DNA of 64,000 nt from Nematostella vectensis (GCF_932526225.1 NC_064042.1:12101040-12165039), one strand, 5' to 3'; shown: positions 41,055 to 53,945, counted from the first letter of the stretch. Numbers and translations are program-made. Notes: generated from the sequence alone by a model not told the origin.

Positions 41055-41788
41055 GGCATTTGCTGTTTCAATAAGCTGTGCACATGGTACAGGCCAAAAG
41101 ACAGTACCAATAGTATGTGTCTTTAAAAGGTCCATTTGACCATTTCAAAGACCTATACATGGAGTTACTTATCTGTGAAAAAAAGGACAAATTTGCGTTA
41201 CGTTCATCTTATACAGAAGATAAACATTGGTTGAAACATACTTTTTAGTCTGATGATTTGTAGTTCCTGATAATAAGCTGATGTTAATTAATATTTTAGC
41301 CACATCTATCGCGAACAATCATGTCAAGTCTCGAAAATGAAATAAAAACAAAGAGTATGACTGACTTTATAAGAAGCTAAAATGAAGTTAAATAAGGTAC
41401 ATATAATTTTTTTTTCTGTTGTTGTTGTTGTTCCTATTTTTTTTTAAATATTTTGGGTGGGGTGGGGGAAGGGATTTTCAACAAGACTTCTCCCACAATT
41501 GCTGAATTACACATAATCAACAGTAACCTCTTTGTGTTCTTTTTGTCTTGTGTTCAAAAAATGGGTTTTTTGATGGTCTCGGTTATATAGAGCTCCAACT
41601 GTAATGCTTTTTTTTTTTTAGTGTTCTTTTTCCATTATCTTTAATGCTGTCTAGCCCCAGGCTAGGGCCAATATAATATACTTCGGTACTCTCCTACGCG
41701 CGGTCTTCCTTTGTAGCGTAATATTCCTTTTCAGACTCATGAATAATTTATAAGGTCTGGTATACACAAGGGTCAGGGATGTACCAAG

Positions 41789-44700
41789 ATGGCGTCCGTA
41801 TCAGGGCTAATTCAGACAGCTCTGTTTAACAGCAACCCGACTGTTCTGAACAAGAAAGAAGCAGGAGGCTTTGAAGCAGACTTTGTTTGCACTATTCCCC
41901 CTGATTACCAGTGTCCTATCTGTCAGCTTCCCTTCCGAGATCCCGTACAGACGAGAGATTGCGGCCATCGCTTTTGCGAATCGTGCCTTGAACCGATTTT
42001 ACGGTAAAATTTCCTCGCCGTTGATGTGTCAAATACGTTGATTACAGCCTAACTTGCCAATCCTTGATTTTAGAAAGCCACCGGCGTTTTGTCCCATTGA
42101 CAGGAGATGCATTTCCCGAGATAAGGTAAGAATTATCCCATTTGGAGGTGTAATTTTGCTGCAGTTTTTGTAAACTTTACGGATCATTTCATTCAATCGT
42201 ACTCGAAATGGCTATTTTATGATACGCCTTGTGTCGATATAAAATTCTTTTAGCGTTCAAACACTATGTATTATTTTTTTAGATAAATTTTGGCTGGTTG
42301 TTGGCGATTCATATAATGGTCTCAAATATATTATACATTTTTCTTCGTTATCAATCAAGCTTGCGAAGCAGATTATCTTTTTGTACATTATCAAACTCAC
42401 GAAATAGGTTCTTTGATTTGATAAACAGATTTCGTGATCAAACGTTCTCTTTAGGTTCCAAACCACGACTTTTAATGGCTTAAAGATCCCAGTACCACTG
42501 ATTTGTCGAAGTTTGCTGCATTAAAAGATTATAATTTGTTTTTCACTTTTTTCTCATCCGGTTTGCGAGTTGTTTGTTTATTTATGTTGAGGGCTAAGCA
42601 TACATTTTCGCGAATCTACATATTGGATTATATTGGATTGAGGTACCTGATTTCTTTTTTTTTTCACAAATTATCGAGTCTTGTAATATGAGAACGGATA
42701 AACAGCACTACGATTGACACAAATTTTTATCTATCGGTTCAAAAGGACTTGTAGTTCGTCAAAAACAATGCGCTTTCTGTGTATGTGTTTTCTGTTACAC
42801 ATTTGGGCCACAATGCTGTAGCTATGGCTGGGCACCAATTTTTACGGGCTTTAGATATTATTTCCTGATACAACTCTATTGAGGACATTATCCCTTCACC
42901 TCCCTGAAAATAATTTTTAAGCAATAAAGCCTTAACTGGTTAACTTTTTCAAATACAAAATGCATGGAGTTTAAGGAAATATGCTTGTTTAATGCCTACC
43001 AATATCCATAAATTATGAGTGAAACTTATCTAGGTAATAAAAGGTGGTCTATTCTATGATATATTGCAAAAAATGAATTGAAAATATTCACCAATTTCAG
43101 ATTTACTAATTAATAAAATTACAACTATACTTGGGGGGCTGCAATATCCAGAAAAATGGACCTAATTTTTCCTGAGGGGGGCGGGGGGGGGGGGGGGGGG
43201 GGGTCATGGTAAGGGGGTGAGTTTTCTGATAAAAATCTGACAACCCCCGAAAGAACAAAATAGGAATTTTATTATGCCATTGCAGGATCTACATGGGAAG
43301 TTTATTATCGTGTTTTGCTATAGAAAAGTTTGACTTTAAGATTTATGGCATACCAGTGTGGTCTAGATTGCTTTTTTTATCTAACTCACTGGTACTTCAA
43401 GTTTTGTCTACAAATAGCACTTGTAGTGCGAATCGGATGTGGACTTTCTGCCATTGTGGGGGGGGGGGGTGCACCCCCTGGGTACGGACCTGTTTATGTG
43501 TATACAATGTTTTCAGTTATATTCCTTTTTGAATAAAGGGGTCAATTAGTAAATTCCCCAGTGTGGCCCTGTAATAGAAATAACACTGTATAATTATGCA
43601 TTCAATATATATTTGTTTTAAGGTGTACCCCGACAAAGCTTGCAAGAGAACAGTTTTGTCGCTGACTGTCAAGTGTCCTAACCACGTCACGGACTGTGAG
43701 TGGGTTGGAGAGCTTGGCAATTTACCTGTAAGTATATTTCATTGAATTTCTTCTTTACACTTGCTAGAAGGTCAATACTGAAATTAAGCTCAAAGCTAAG
43801 CAGGGCCCAAAGCTTGTGATTTTCACTAGGCGCATGTGTGCTACTGTTTTTTTAGTCGAACAGCTCAAATTCCTACGAAGTCTTAGTCAAGGTAGTGCAT
43901 ACTTTTAGATTCCCAAATTAGCTTTCCTATAGATACACCAAATGTTTAGGTAGTTCGCCTCCCATGATTATAAAAATCGCATAATTATCACCAAAATTTT
44001 TCAGTCACATACTGTATAAAAAGTCTTGTTGCAAATGCGATCACTTGGTTGCTACCTTTCAGACCTGCTTCAGGTGGGCATATGCTTGTAAACAATAGCT
44101 TTGGTGTATTCTTTAACACACTTGAAGAATTAGAAGATTGAAGATTTATAAGGGTTGACAATACTGTTTTTTTTATTCCTAGGTACATATAGAGGCTTGT
44201 AAGAGGGTGCCTATTAAGTGTATCAACAACTGTGGGAGAACTGATATAGCCAGAGAGGAGGTAATAAAAAAATATACAGCAAGCAAGGCACTGTGCCCCC
44301 CACCCCCCAATAATTGCTAAAGCCATATACACCCTGACTCCACCAAACAATTGTTCTTAAATGGTTATTTTCATGAAGGCAATGGAGTTCCTTTCCCCAA
44401 ATGCTGACAGAAGTGCTATGTCTCTGATCAAATTAATCTCTTGCTTGTAATAGCTTTAAAAAGACAGGTATGCCCTCAACCCAAGGTGTAATTGTGAAGT
44501 CAGTCAAATAAATTAAAGATCCTTGATTTCCAATTAACTATACCTGATTCACCCCCCCCTCCCAGTCAATTTTATATTGTTAATGGTCCAGAGAGTATCA
44601 TGCTAGATTGACAAACAAGAAAAAAATCCTCTTCTAATGCAGCTAGTTTGTATTTTAACCTTTAACAACTCACCCCAGTGATTTTGTATGTCTTGTACCT

Positions 44701-45876
44701 AACATGATGTTTATCTCTAAGCAGCTCTTAAAAAATGAGATCTTTCTTGATTTCAGATGGCAGTTCACATAGATGTAGATGGGGATTGCCCCTTAGCCAC
44801 TGTACCTTGTAAATACAGTGATGTGGGGTGCAAAACTAAGGTATAGTGCACCCCCCACACACCCCTTATTAGCAACTGTATCCTGTATAAATACAGGTGA
44901 TGTTATATGTAAAACAATATTTTCAGTCCAAACTATTGTCGAAAATTTCCAACTTCTAAAGCACTTTCTGGCTTTGTCACAGAGTTGGCCAATGAAAACA
45001 CTTCAAGGGTTATGAATAATGCAAGCCAGAATAAAATTAAGATGTCAGTGAAACTTTAACAGCTTTACTACTCATCACTTGTACAGTGATGTAAGGTGTA
45101 AAAGAAAGATGTGGCCCTTTTTAAAAACAATTCTACAGTTCCTTTACTGTGCTGACAGGTTTAAAAAGGTTTAGCAGGGAAACCTATGAAACAAAAAATC
45201 CACAGGCCCTTAGCTCTCTATAATGAAATGGGGAAAACAGCAAATCATATGTAAATTAATTCTATGTGGAATTTAACACTTTTATTTCTCTGTTTAGGTG
45301 AAACGAAGTGAGATGGAGAAGCACCTACAGGATAGCATGGCATCCCATCTTGACATGGCTCACATCAGAATACGCGAACTTGAGCAGAGGCAAGAAAAAA
45401 TATGTACAAATGGAAAATTTTTATGGAAAATATCAAACTACACCCAACTCTTCCAACAATCAGCTACCAAAAAGGAAAAAGAAAAACTGTGCAGTCCACC
45501 GTTTTATACTGGCCAGTATGGATATAAGCTTCGAGCTGAGGCGTTTCTGAATGGATTAGGTCAAGGCAAGGGCACCCATCTGTCTTTGTATGTGGTGATA
45601 ATGAAAGGAGACTATGACTCTGTACTTCCTTGGCCGTTCCAGCAAAGAGTGGACTTCATATTAATCGACCAAGATGATGACTTTACCAGTCGGCAAAATA
45701 AAACATGGAGACTCACTTGTGATCGTAACAGTGACTACTTTGGGAGACCAAATAAGGCTAAAAGCCTTGGATTTGGATGCCCAAAATTTGTCTCCCAAGA
45801 AACTCTAAAATCACGGAATTTTGTGCGGGATAATACAGTTTTTATCATGATAGAGGTAGAACCACTTGATATGTAG
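41789..45876 (+). CDS. TRAF-family signalling adaptor / E3 ligase
   Basis: TNF-receptor-associated factor; these cytoplasmic trimers couple TNF or Toll-type receptors to NF-kB and MAP kinase signalling. Six exons in phase, about 370 residues: 41789-42003, 42074-42125, 43623-43727, 44183-44260, 44757-44840, 45298-45876. Domains: RING finger (CPICQLPF ... CGHRFCESC ... CPIDRR), two or three TRAF-type zinc fingers (CPNHVTDCEWVG; CKRVPIKCINNCG; DCPLATVPCKYSDVGC), a short coiled coil (HIRIRELEQRQEK) and a MATH domain (GKFLWKISNYTQLF ... FYTGQYGYKLRAEAF ... FGCPKFVSQETL). The coiled coil is short compared with TRAF2 or TRAF3. The exact human counterpart is uncertain. The start codon lies in AAGATGGCGTCC, a YY1-like context. 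Confidence 0.93.
44860..45112 (+). repeat. Degenerate copies of TRAF exon 5 end inside the next intron
   Basis: The exon 5 end (CCCCTTAGCCACTGTACC ... AATACAGTGATGTGGGGTGC) is echoed at 44863-44915 (CCCCTTATTAGCAACTGTAT ... AATACAGGTGATGTTATATG) and again, shorter, at about 45082-45112 (TTGTACAGTGATGTAAGGTG). Confidence 0.65.
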
Positions 45877-46869
45877 TTATTAGTATTTTTTTTTAATTTT
45901 GATAGGTAAAATATAGTAGAATTTGCAAACATATATACTTTTAGTAACATTTTGTGTGGGGATTACACATCAGTTTTCCTCCTTTCATTTTAAATGTCCC
46001 AACACTTTGCTTTGACAGTTGGGTTCTGCCCATGGTGATTCTTGATAATTTGTTCAACATACCTTTAACAGTGCTGCCACAGGTAGCCCAAACTCTGTAT
46101 TTGTCTTGATACAAGATTTTTTTCCAAAATCCAGAGTGAATTAATTGAAGGGTAGGCATGGATAAGGGCTAGGATTTTTGCAAATTTTCTATACCTCCAA
46201 ATTCAATCCATATATAATAACTGTAATGTGAAAATGGGCTACCTGTGGTAGCTTGGGGGACAGGTATTATTGGATGATAGGTGACATAATATGGGCAAAA
46301 GGATTCTCTTTTTTCGTGAATTTAGCAACATAAACACAACCTTTCTTTATGCACGCCCCCCTCCCCCCAAAAAAACCCAGCAGGCTATTTGAATACAGAT
46401 ACCAAAAGGCAGGGTTTTCCTTCTCCGCGTTATTTTGCCAATAATCGTATACTTGATTGAAAACAGTATAACAATTTTACACATAATTTCATAAACTAAG
46501 TAAAATTGGCCAGGTTTTTATATTACAGATTTGACCTACATTTTTTATTTGAACCGAATTTTTAAGAAAAGAAAAAATTATACCGTATAAGATATACTAA
46601 TGTACAAAAAGTCAAGGAATTCTTCTGTTTTGTCTTTGGTCGCATACATATAATGTACCCATGCTGAAGTATGAATGACAAATGTTGTAAAATCCGGTTT
46701 AAAATCCATTACGTGGATAAATATATCAAAATAATGCAAAAGTTGGGAAACATTCTATCTATATATGTCCGATAGAGAAATGGACTATTTTGTTTGATAA
46801 AGTATCAACAGTTGAATTGCTGTATTTGTCTTTATTGTATCTGGCACCAACTTTTCTTTTAGTGCGGCT

Positions 46870-47228
46870 TCAGACTCGTACCCAGTCGTTATTTGCTGTT
46901 GCGCGGACAACCTCATCCTGACCGTCATGCACCGTGCGCTTATTCAACCTCTCAAAAATACATCGCGCGGCGTCTGGGTACGAGACTTGTGCGGCTTATG
47001 CTACCGTGGCCTGAGAACAGTTTGATGGATAGCCAATCCATGGTTGGCATGGAGATAAACGCGCGACACAAATAAAAACCAGGACATATTATTTGCTGTT
47101 GCACGGACAGCCACAGGAATCCATAAGCGGTGACGGAATTCCGACACCAACTGCATCCTGACCGTCATGCACCGTGCGCTTTCTGAGCATCCCCATAATG
47201 CATCGCGCGGCTTCTGGGTTCGAGACTG
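46870..47228 (+). repeat. Two direct copies of a 120-bp repeat
   Basis: TTATTTGCTGTTGC(G/A)CGGACA, then CATCCTGACCGTCATGCACC, GTGCGCTT and CATCGCGCGGC(G/T)TCTGGG occur at 46888-46990 and again at 47090-47226. They lie just past the 3' end of the peptidase gene. The element class is unknown. Confidence 0.85.
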
Positions 47229-47337
47229 GACATGAGAATAAGGAATCGAATAAACATAAAACATAATCGTATTTAATTAGATATGTACATCCTCTTCAAT
47301 AATCACAGTCCTTAAAGTAAATTTATAGATCTTTGGT

Positions 47338-50300
47338 TCAGCTCAGTACAGCTACTCTCACGCCTGCCAGTTCGTAACTCAACTGCCGATCATCTAGCGG
47401 GCGTGGTCCCGTCACGTGGCCTAAACCGTTACAGCTCACAAACTGCCTAATGTAACAGGCAACACTCCGAAGGGTCTTGAACTCCAGAACAACAGCCTTC
47501 CCGTCAGGATGTCTAAATCCATTCTGGTCGCGATTGTGCGAGTCAAACAACAACCAGGTTTGCGATGTCTTAAATATGGCGATTGTGTATAACAAGTACC
47601 TTACAATAAACATATTATACTCGTTTAAAGATTCGATGCTACTCTCAATGCCCGGTAGCGGGTTGTTCTTGTCTCTGCCATCGTTCATGACGTTACCACA
47701 TAAGACATCGCTTTTCTTGACCCTGAAGTGCCGACCACGCAGTTTTATCTCTTCTTCCATCTCATCAATATGGAGATAGGCGCTTTTAGGGAGACCCATT
47801 CTTTGTTGGGTCTCCCTGTGTCTCCTATCTCCGGTGATTATTATGTCATCTATGTCTTCAGGAGTCCACATTAACGGGCTTTTACCGGTCGCCCTGAGAA
47901 TGGCGCAGAGAGCAATGGAACAGCACTGCACCCCTGGGATGAGGAGTCTTCCGTCCCCTTGGTGCATGTTTGCCTTGACAAGTAGCCGCGAGTAACTATT
48001 CATTCCTTCGTCCCGTAATGCAATGCTATGGATTCAAACCAAAGTGTAAAACAATTAATAATCTATTTAAAAACGTCGACTTTTCTCTATCTTCTTTCTC
48101 CCCCTCTCCATTTCGCCTGCCTTTAGCGCAAGAGTATTTTAGGAGAAAGGATAAGAGGGGGATAGGGCACTGCATAAAACAGAGAATATTACATATTGCT
48201 CCTACCCCTTTTTCAACATTTTGGACCACCTCCTTTAGTCCTCCCTAAGTCCGCATTTTTGCGCTCACTAATTAATCTATTTTTTATTAAACAAAATAAA
48301 ATTTAATAAAGTTTACTAATATTATAGATGTTCTGTAGGTTTAAGATTTTCAAAGGGTCAGTCTTGATAATTTCACTAAGGATTTTTTTCCTAGGAGAAA
48401 GATCAACTTGTTTATCCCTTTACCTGTTAGTTGACTTTGCGTGTTCTTGTTCGTAGTCATTCGTCCCATATCCCTTTTGGGCTGCTGTTGAGTATGAACC
48501 CATTCTTCTGTTCGATGATGTGTTGGACCTCCCCATTACTTCACAGGCGTGGCCCTTTCTTGGTAAATCATTTGCGTTATTGCTTCGGTGTTTTACTTTT
48601 TTGGATCCTAAAATAAATATATTAAAATATGATTTTCGTAAATCGCAATAATCTAAAAAGATGTTAAAAAGCGAGTTTCTGTTTGATAAGCAAGGATTTT
48701 CGAAGAGGGGAGCTTAGCGAAGGCAGAAATTACCATTCACAAGAAAAAACAGAAAATGAAAATATAGGAAAACAATCATTAGTGTAAAGACAATGACTTA
48801 CTTTTACTTTTTGTTGCCTCGTTTATACTCCAACCACTTGCATTTATTCCTGATGGCGGTGGTGCTGTATTTTTATGTCTACTGATGATCAGCACGTCAT
48901 CGTTGTGTTTCGTCACATGCGTGTCATCACGTGACTTTACACAAGGCTTCTTCATCATTTGATGTGATGCAGCTTCATCTCTCTTAAGATCAACTTGTTT
49001 CTTGACGGAGAAGCTTTCCTTTTTCTTTGCTTTCTCGCTTTCCCAGACATTTAACTTAGCTGATTGCACCGACAATCGGTCAGCCACTGCATCAATCTTG
49101 TTTGAGGTAATTTTCGTCTTGTTCTGCTTTGTCTGCGTGTTTAGCTTGTTGTTCTCCTTCTGTTCTCCTTCTACATTCACAATAACTGTACCAGCTTCAG
49201 AAGCTGTCGATGTCTTATGACTAGTAACTCCTCGCGTCCGAGAGCTGATATCATCACGCCCTTCGTCTGGTGGCTCTGTCACAGAAGTGTTATGCTTAGG
49301 ATGTATGCCGTCTTCGTCTTCGAGTGTCGCTTCGGCCTTGACGTTGTGAACGATGGACTTCCTTCCTTCTACCCATAGTTCTGGCTCGTTCTCTTTTTTT
49401 GGACAGTCATTTTGATCTTTCTGTGATCTGCGTCGAGATGATTTCGGTCTTTGGTTTTTGCGCTTTGCCTTCTTCTTCTGTTCATGAGTGCATTTATGAA
49501 GGAGTTTTTGGTCTCCTTTGCTAGTATCCACACCATTAGTAGTCATTGGATGTGTGTGGCCAGAAGTGAGCTCCGCATCCATGCCTTCATTTGGAAGTTG
49601 CAAAACTCCAGTATCAGCTGCTAGGTTATTCGTTGATACTCCATCTTCTTCGCCTGCAATCTCCAGCTGTGGGCCTTTGGCACTTGACGATGCTAGAGTT
49701 GTGTTTGGTAGATAACCGGTAAATAGATATTCTTCCTTCTCTAGTACCTCTGTTATCTGTGGAGCACATTGGAGACTCAATCCACTGACTTCCTCTTCGA
49801 CAGTTGTCTTCTTGGATACATCTTCATATACCAGCCTCCCCTCGTCAGTGCCAATCTGATGAGTTGGGTCTGATTGTTCAGCTTTCATCGATGTTGTCTG
49901 ATATATGCTGTTCAGGGATTCCATATTACCAAAAGGGTATTTGTTCTGGAGCTCATTTGTCGAGGCAACGTATTCGCCACTGGTGTTTTCTACACAGTTT
50001 TCACGTTGCTCTGGCTTGGTGTTCTCACCATGACCATTCTCTCCCAGGTGACTAAACTCAGACTCGATTTCCGCAAGGTCTGTTGCCAGAATGGCATCAC
50101 CTTCTGTGTTACCTTCGGGTAACGTCTCTCCCACTAAGCACTGATGACTATCATGTGACAGCTTGCAGACAGAAGACAGAAGAACTACCACTTCCTTTGG
50201 CTCTGTTGCGCAGTAATCAATCAAATAGACGTTAACGCGGCGCCGAAGAACCAAATATTTGCCATCACTTTTGATAACGAATGCAGGAAGCAGTTGCCGT

Positions 50301-52792
50301 TTAACTGACGTTGTCCCAGGCTCCATCCGCTCCAGCTCTACACGTAGAGGTCTCATTAGCGAGACAAGAGAGTCGACGAGTGGTGGACGTAGTTTTGCTT
50401 GACGACCCTGGCATGAAGCACAAGAAGCAAGACTCTCGAGGTTTTGAGTGTTCAGAGAACCGAGGATCTCAGTAAAGTTGAGCTGCCTGAGAACTGATGG
50501 GGATGATGAAACCGCTACCTGCTTCACTGGCGCGGACGGCTTAATCAATTCAGTCTGAGTGATGCGAGCTTGGTCTCGCTCGGTTTCTTCGTCAGGGCAT
50601 ACCTCGGTCACCCAACCAAATACAGACTTCACAAGAATTTTTGGTAAATCCTTTTTGATTTCCTCAAGATCTAGTTGTAAGGTGGTGACCCTGATTATGT
50701 TAGCTTCGATGCTCTCAGACTTCTCGGTCATCACGCACTGGTCGTCATCATGTGGCAAGTGGCTGACAGACATTGGAAGCGCTGACACGTGACCTGGCAC
50801 GTTTGCGCTGTAGTCAACCAGGTGAACCTTGATAGATCGCCGTTCAACCGTATATTTACCATTCTTCATGTTCACCAATGAAGGGAGAGCGATGGGAAGC
50901 TGTGAGGCGGGCGATAGCACTACACTGATAGGTCTCGTCAGCGTAGCCAGAGAGTCGGTGATGAATGGGTGAAGTGTGACTTGACGTCCCTGGCGTGACG
51001 CAGAAGAGGCAAGACTCTCAAGACTTTGAGTGCTCAGTGATCCGAGAATAGCAGAAAGATGGACCTCCACGAATCCTGAAGAGGATGCAATGAAACTCAT
51101 GTTCGCTGGTAAAGCTGGCTGGATGTCTTCCTTCCTGTCTTGGCGGTCTGTCGCCGCTATAGCTCTCTGCTGGATGTGATGAACGCTGGTGATGCTGGCA
51201 AGGCGGCTCACCTGAAATGATAAAAGCGCAATTAACTTCATTGTGGAAACGTTCTTTGTAGTAAAAAAAAATGGCAAAGCAGTATGTTGGCGCACACACT
51301 TCTCATTGACTAAATTTGACCGAATGGTAACGCTTTACAGTTTAAAGTTCCCAACGGTGTAATTGCACGCATAAAACAATTATTGTGAGTGCCCAAATAG
51401 CGTACGTATTCACCGAAGCGTCGAAGTGGTGCGGTATGTCCTAAATCGCTAACTTAAAAATGAACGCTCACCTGAAGGGACTTGACCTTCTGCTCAATAT
51501 GCATTCTCACGACAAAGTTGACGATGAAACACATGAGAACCGCGAAGGTTATGGCCGACATGAGGTACAAGATATCCCCTTCCAAGAAGGAATGCTTGCA
51601 GTCAACGATTGCAGTTCTCTTAACGGCCGATGGAATGAGTACAACTACAGAAATAGTGAAGAATGTATTAGTGTTGTGCAAAGTAGAATGCGTAATGTAT
51701 GGGCACAGCCTTCACCCTCGTATAAACGCCGTTATTTAAGGGACCACACCCTTCGCGAACCTGACGACGCTATCCATTAGCCTTTTTTAGTTGATTTGCT
51801 TTCGACGGGTTTTAGGTTTGGAAGTCTTTGGTAGCCTATTATTGCAAAATCGACTCGTTGATATAGTGTTAGCACTAAATGGCATAGCTTTTATTAATCT
51901 AGGTGTCAACTACAATTTAAGTAGCTATGCTAGTTATAGAAAAATGGACACTATCTATGCAACTGCAGATGTTAAAAATCCTTGCTACTAGATAGGTATG
52001 ATTGCAATTATCTTGTTATCCATCTACTTACTTGGCATCCACATTCGTGGCTTGGTGAAGATCTTAATCAGGATCCGGGGGTGGAGTTCCGGGTGTAGTT
52101 GCTTGTAGTTGGGGAGTAAATGCTCCCAGCAACGGGCTATAGATTTTTGAAAAACAAACAATGTAAAATTCAGCATCAAGATTTTGTGATATTTTTTTAC
52201 CATCTAAAGAAAACGGACCCTTGCAGGCGCTTAAATATTCCCAGGTAGATTCTGAATTTTATATAAAACACATCTGTTCCCTTACAAATACAAGCAATGA
52301 TGACAAACGAAATTCTATTTACGCTCATAGAAGTACACACCTTGGTAAATCAGTAAAGCCTGGCATTGTGAAGACTTCTCTGCTCCTTGTAAAAGCACTG
52401 CTGCAAAACAAGAAAAAAAAGGTTAGTCTCTAAACATATCTTCGCAAGCCAGACCTCGAAAGTGGGACTCACCGGAGTCATCTTCGACGGCATCTTGTAC
52501 CGCGACGGTTACTTCTTCTTTGGTCTCTTCTCCTTGACCATAACTCTGGAAAATTACAACAAAAAACAAATCATTTTTCCATATGATAATAGAATTGCTA
52601 TAGAAACGCCAATTTTACACTCTGATATCAAGGCGATACAATACCCGCGCATTGTGAAGATCAGAAATTCCAAAAAATTAAAACGCGCCTATGTACCTCG
52701 ACACTCGATGTGCAATAGCAGAAGACTGCGGCTCCTGCTGCACAGACTGCTAGTCCGGTGAGGACGGGGTGGTCCTTCAGAAAATCTAACAT
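47338..52792 (-). CDS. Membrane-anchored protein with C-terminal C76-like cysteine peptidase domain
   Basis: Seven exons join in phase to about 1242 residues: 52697-52792 (start), 52473-52545, 52032-52136, 51472-51644, 48802-51211, 48424-48607, 47338-48025 (stop). A hydrophobic anchor lies at about residues 9-27 (VLTGLAVCAAGAAVFCYC) and a second span in exon 4 (YLMSAITFAVLMCFIVNFVV). Exon 5 opens with two copies of an unrecognised repeat of about 150 residues, each with ILGSL(S/N)TQ(S/N)LESLAS, GKY and HLVDYSA/YLIDYCA, then a long acidic and Lys-rich disordered stretch. The last exon encodes a peptidase-like domain: HQGDGR, then GVQCCSIALCAIL (Cys), DIDDIIITGD, and LLFDSHNRD. Gln, Cys and Asp-x-His in this order match the C76 deubiquitinase fold known from herpesvirus tegument proteins. 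The activity and substrate are inference. I do not recognise a named orthologue. Confidence 0.75.
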
Positions 52793-53116
52793 TTTGTAAA
52801 TTTAATAAGCTTCATTTTTAGCTGTATTCCGTATCGCTTCACGAACATTTTGATCCGTTTGGGGAAATGCTCATTATGACGTCAGAAAATACGTCATCTT
52901 CCTCGAGCTCTTATAGAATTCCAGGATCTCATATAGCAATTGCATATTTTTAATCTATAAAAATAACCGAGCAGTAATGTAACTTGAATTTGTTCAGAAG
53001 TCGCGAACAAAGAAATATCGGCGCAATTTGCCAATGAACTTTTTTTCTATTTCTAGAGCGTCTGCTTCAAATAGGCAAAGGAGGGCACGCGCGCAAGCTA
53101 AACCATATCTATGTCA

Positions 53117-53181
53117 AAAGCATTAGCTAACATCCGGGTAGTAAAATAAATTAATTACCCGGGATGCTAGCTGATGCTTTT
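53117..53181. repeat. Inverted repeat with arms of about 27 bp
   Basis: AAAAGCATTAGCTAACATCC and GGATGCTAGCTGATGCTTTT face each other around a GGGTA...TACCC core with a short AT loop. It could be a hairpin or a minimal transposon relic, between the peptidase and LRCH genes. Confidence 0.8.
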
Positions 53182-53584
53182 TTACAGAGAGTTGGGCCAT
53201 ATCGAAAAACGCTTAAAAAAAATTACAGTGCAGTGTGAGAAAAGCAGACATATCCGAGGCGTGGACGAGTGTGGGCGCATGTTCCATTTGGTTCAAAGAA
53301 TTGTATACCCGAAAGCCTTTGCGCGCATGTACCTCTATTCTTCCTTTTAGCCCGCTCTCATTCGGGTTTATTCGGAACTTTTCCTGTTGCCAAAGGATTC
53401 CCAAACACAACCCCGAGGATGAGCCGACTAGCAGACTAAACAATCAACGACTTGGTACGGGTTGTAAGATTCCCCATATAGGAGATTTTAAACCAGCTAT
53501 CTTTATATTAAATAAAAGAGGCATATTGAAGCCTCTTGAGACGTCCACTCAATAAAAAATCATTTTTTTCGGGCCTGTATCACC

Positions 53585-53735
53585 CATAAACCGTTAATTT
53601 AAGAACGCGTCGCCCATACATGTAAGAACAACCGTAAATGTAAGAACAACCATAAATGTAAGAACACATCGACCATAAATGTAATAAACAGTCAACCATA
53701 AATGTAAGAACACATCGCCCATAAATGTAATGGGC
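53585..53735. repeat. Short tandem repeat with CATAAATGTAAGAACA units
   Basis: About seven imperfect units (CCATAAATGTAAGAACACAT and variants, 15-30 bp). Intergenic. Confidence 0.85.
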
Positions 53736-53825
53736 CAAGCACGTTTCGGCGAGTGTGTCAGAGGCTGTTCGCGCCACGGGTGACTCGCGGGTTTTATTAG
53801 CTGAAATTACGCAACGTAACTTGAC

Positions 53826-53945
53826 CGAGATCTAAGTAAACACAGAGAAGCTCGTCGCAAAAAGCACATTTCAGCAGAAATTAAAGGAATTTTGTTGCTT
53901 GGAGCCTAACGCAAAAGTCTGTTCCTCCTGCTCTTGTATTTGGTC
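53826..53945 (-). mobile_element. LTR-like fragment related to 9800-9940
   Basis: Shares CTCGTCGCAAAAAGCACATT, GAAATTAAAGGAATTTTGTT and AAAGTCTGTTC with the LTR-like segment beside the retrotransposon. No coding frame is attached, so it is probably a solo or truncated LTR. Strand is taken from the other copy. Confidence 0.45.

Noticed and set aside
43187-43203. Poly-G run as a functional element (also poly-C at 21453 and 56926)
   Set aside because: Simple homopolymers, often of unreliable length; no further signal.
48779-48801. C-terminal residues KSLSLH as the end of an 838-residue single-exon protein
   Set aside because: A strong GTAAGT donor lies just before, and the next two exons continue in phase to the peptidase domain.
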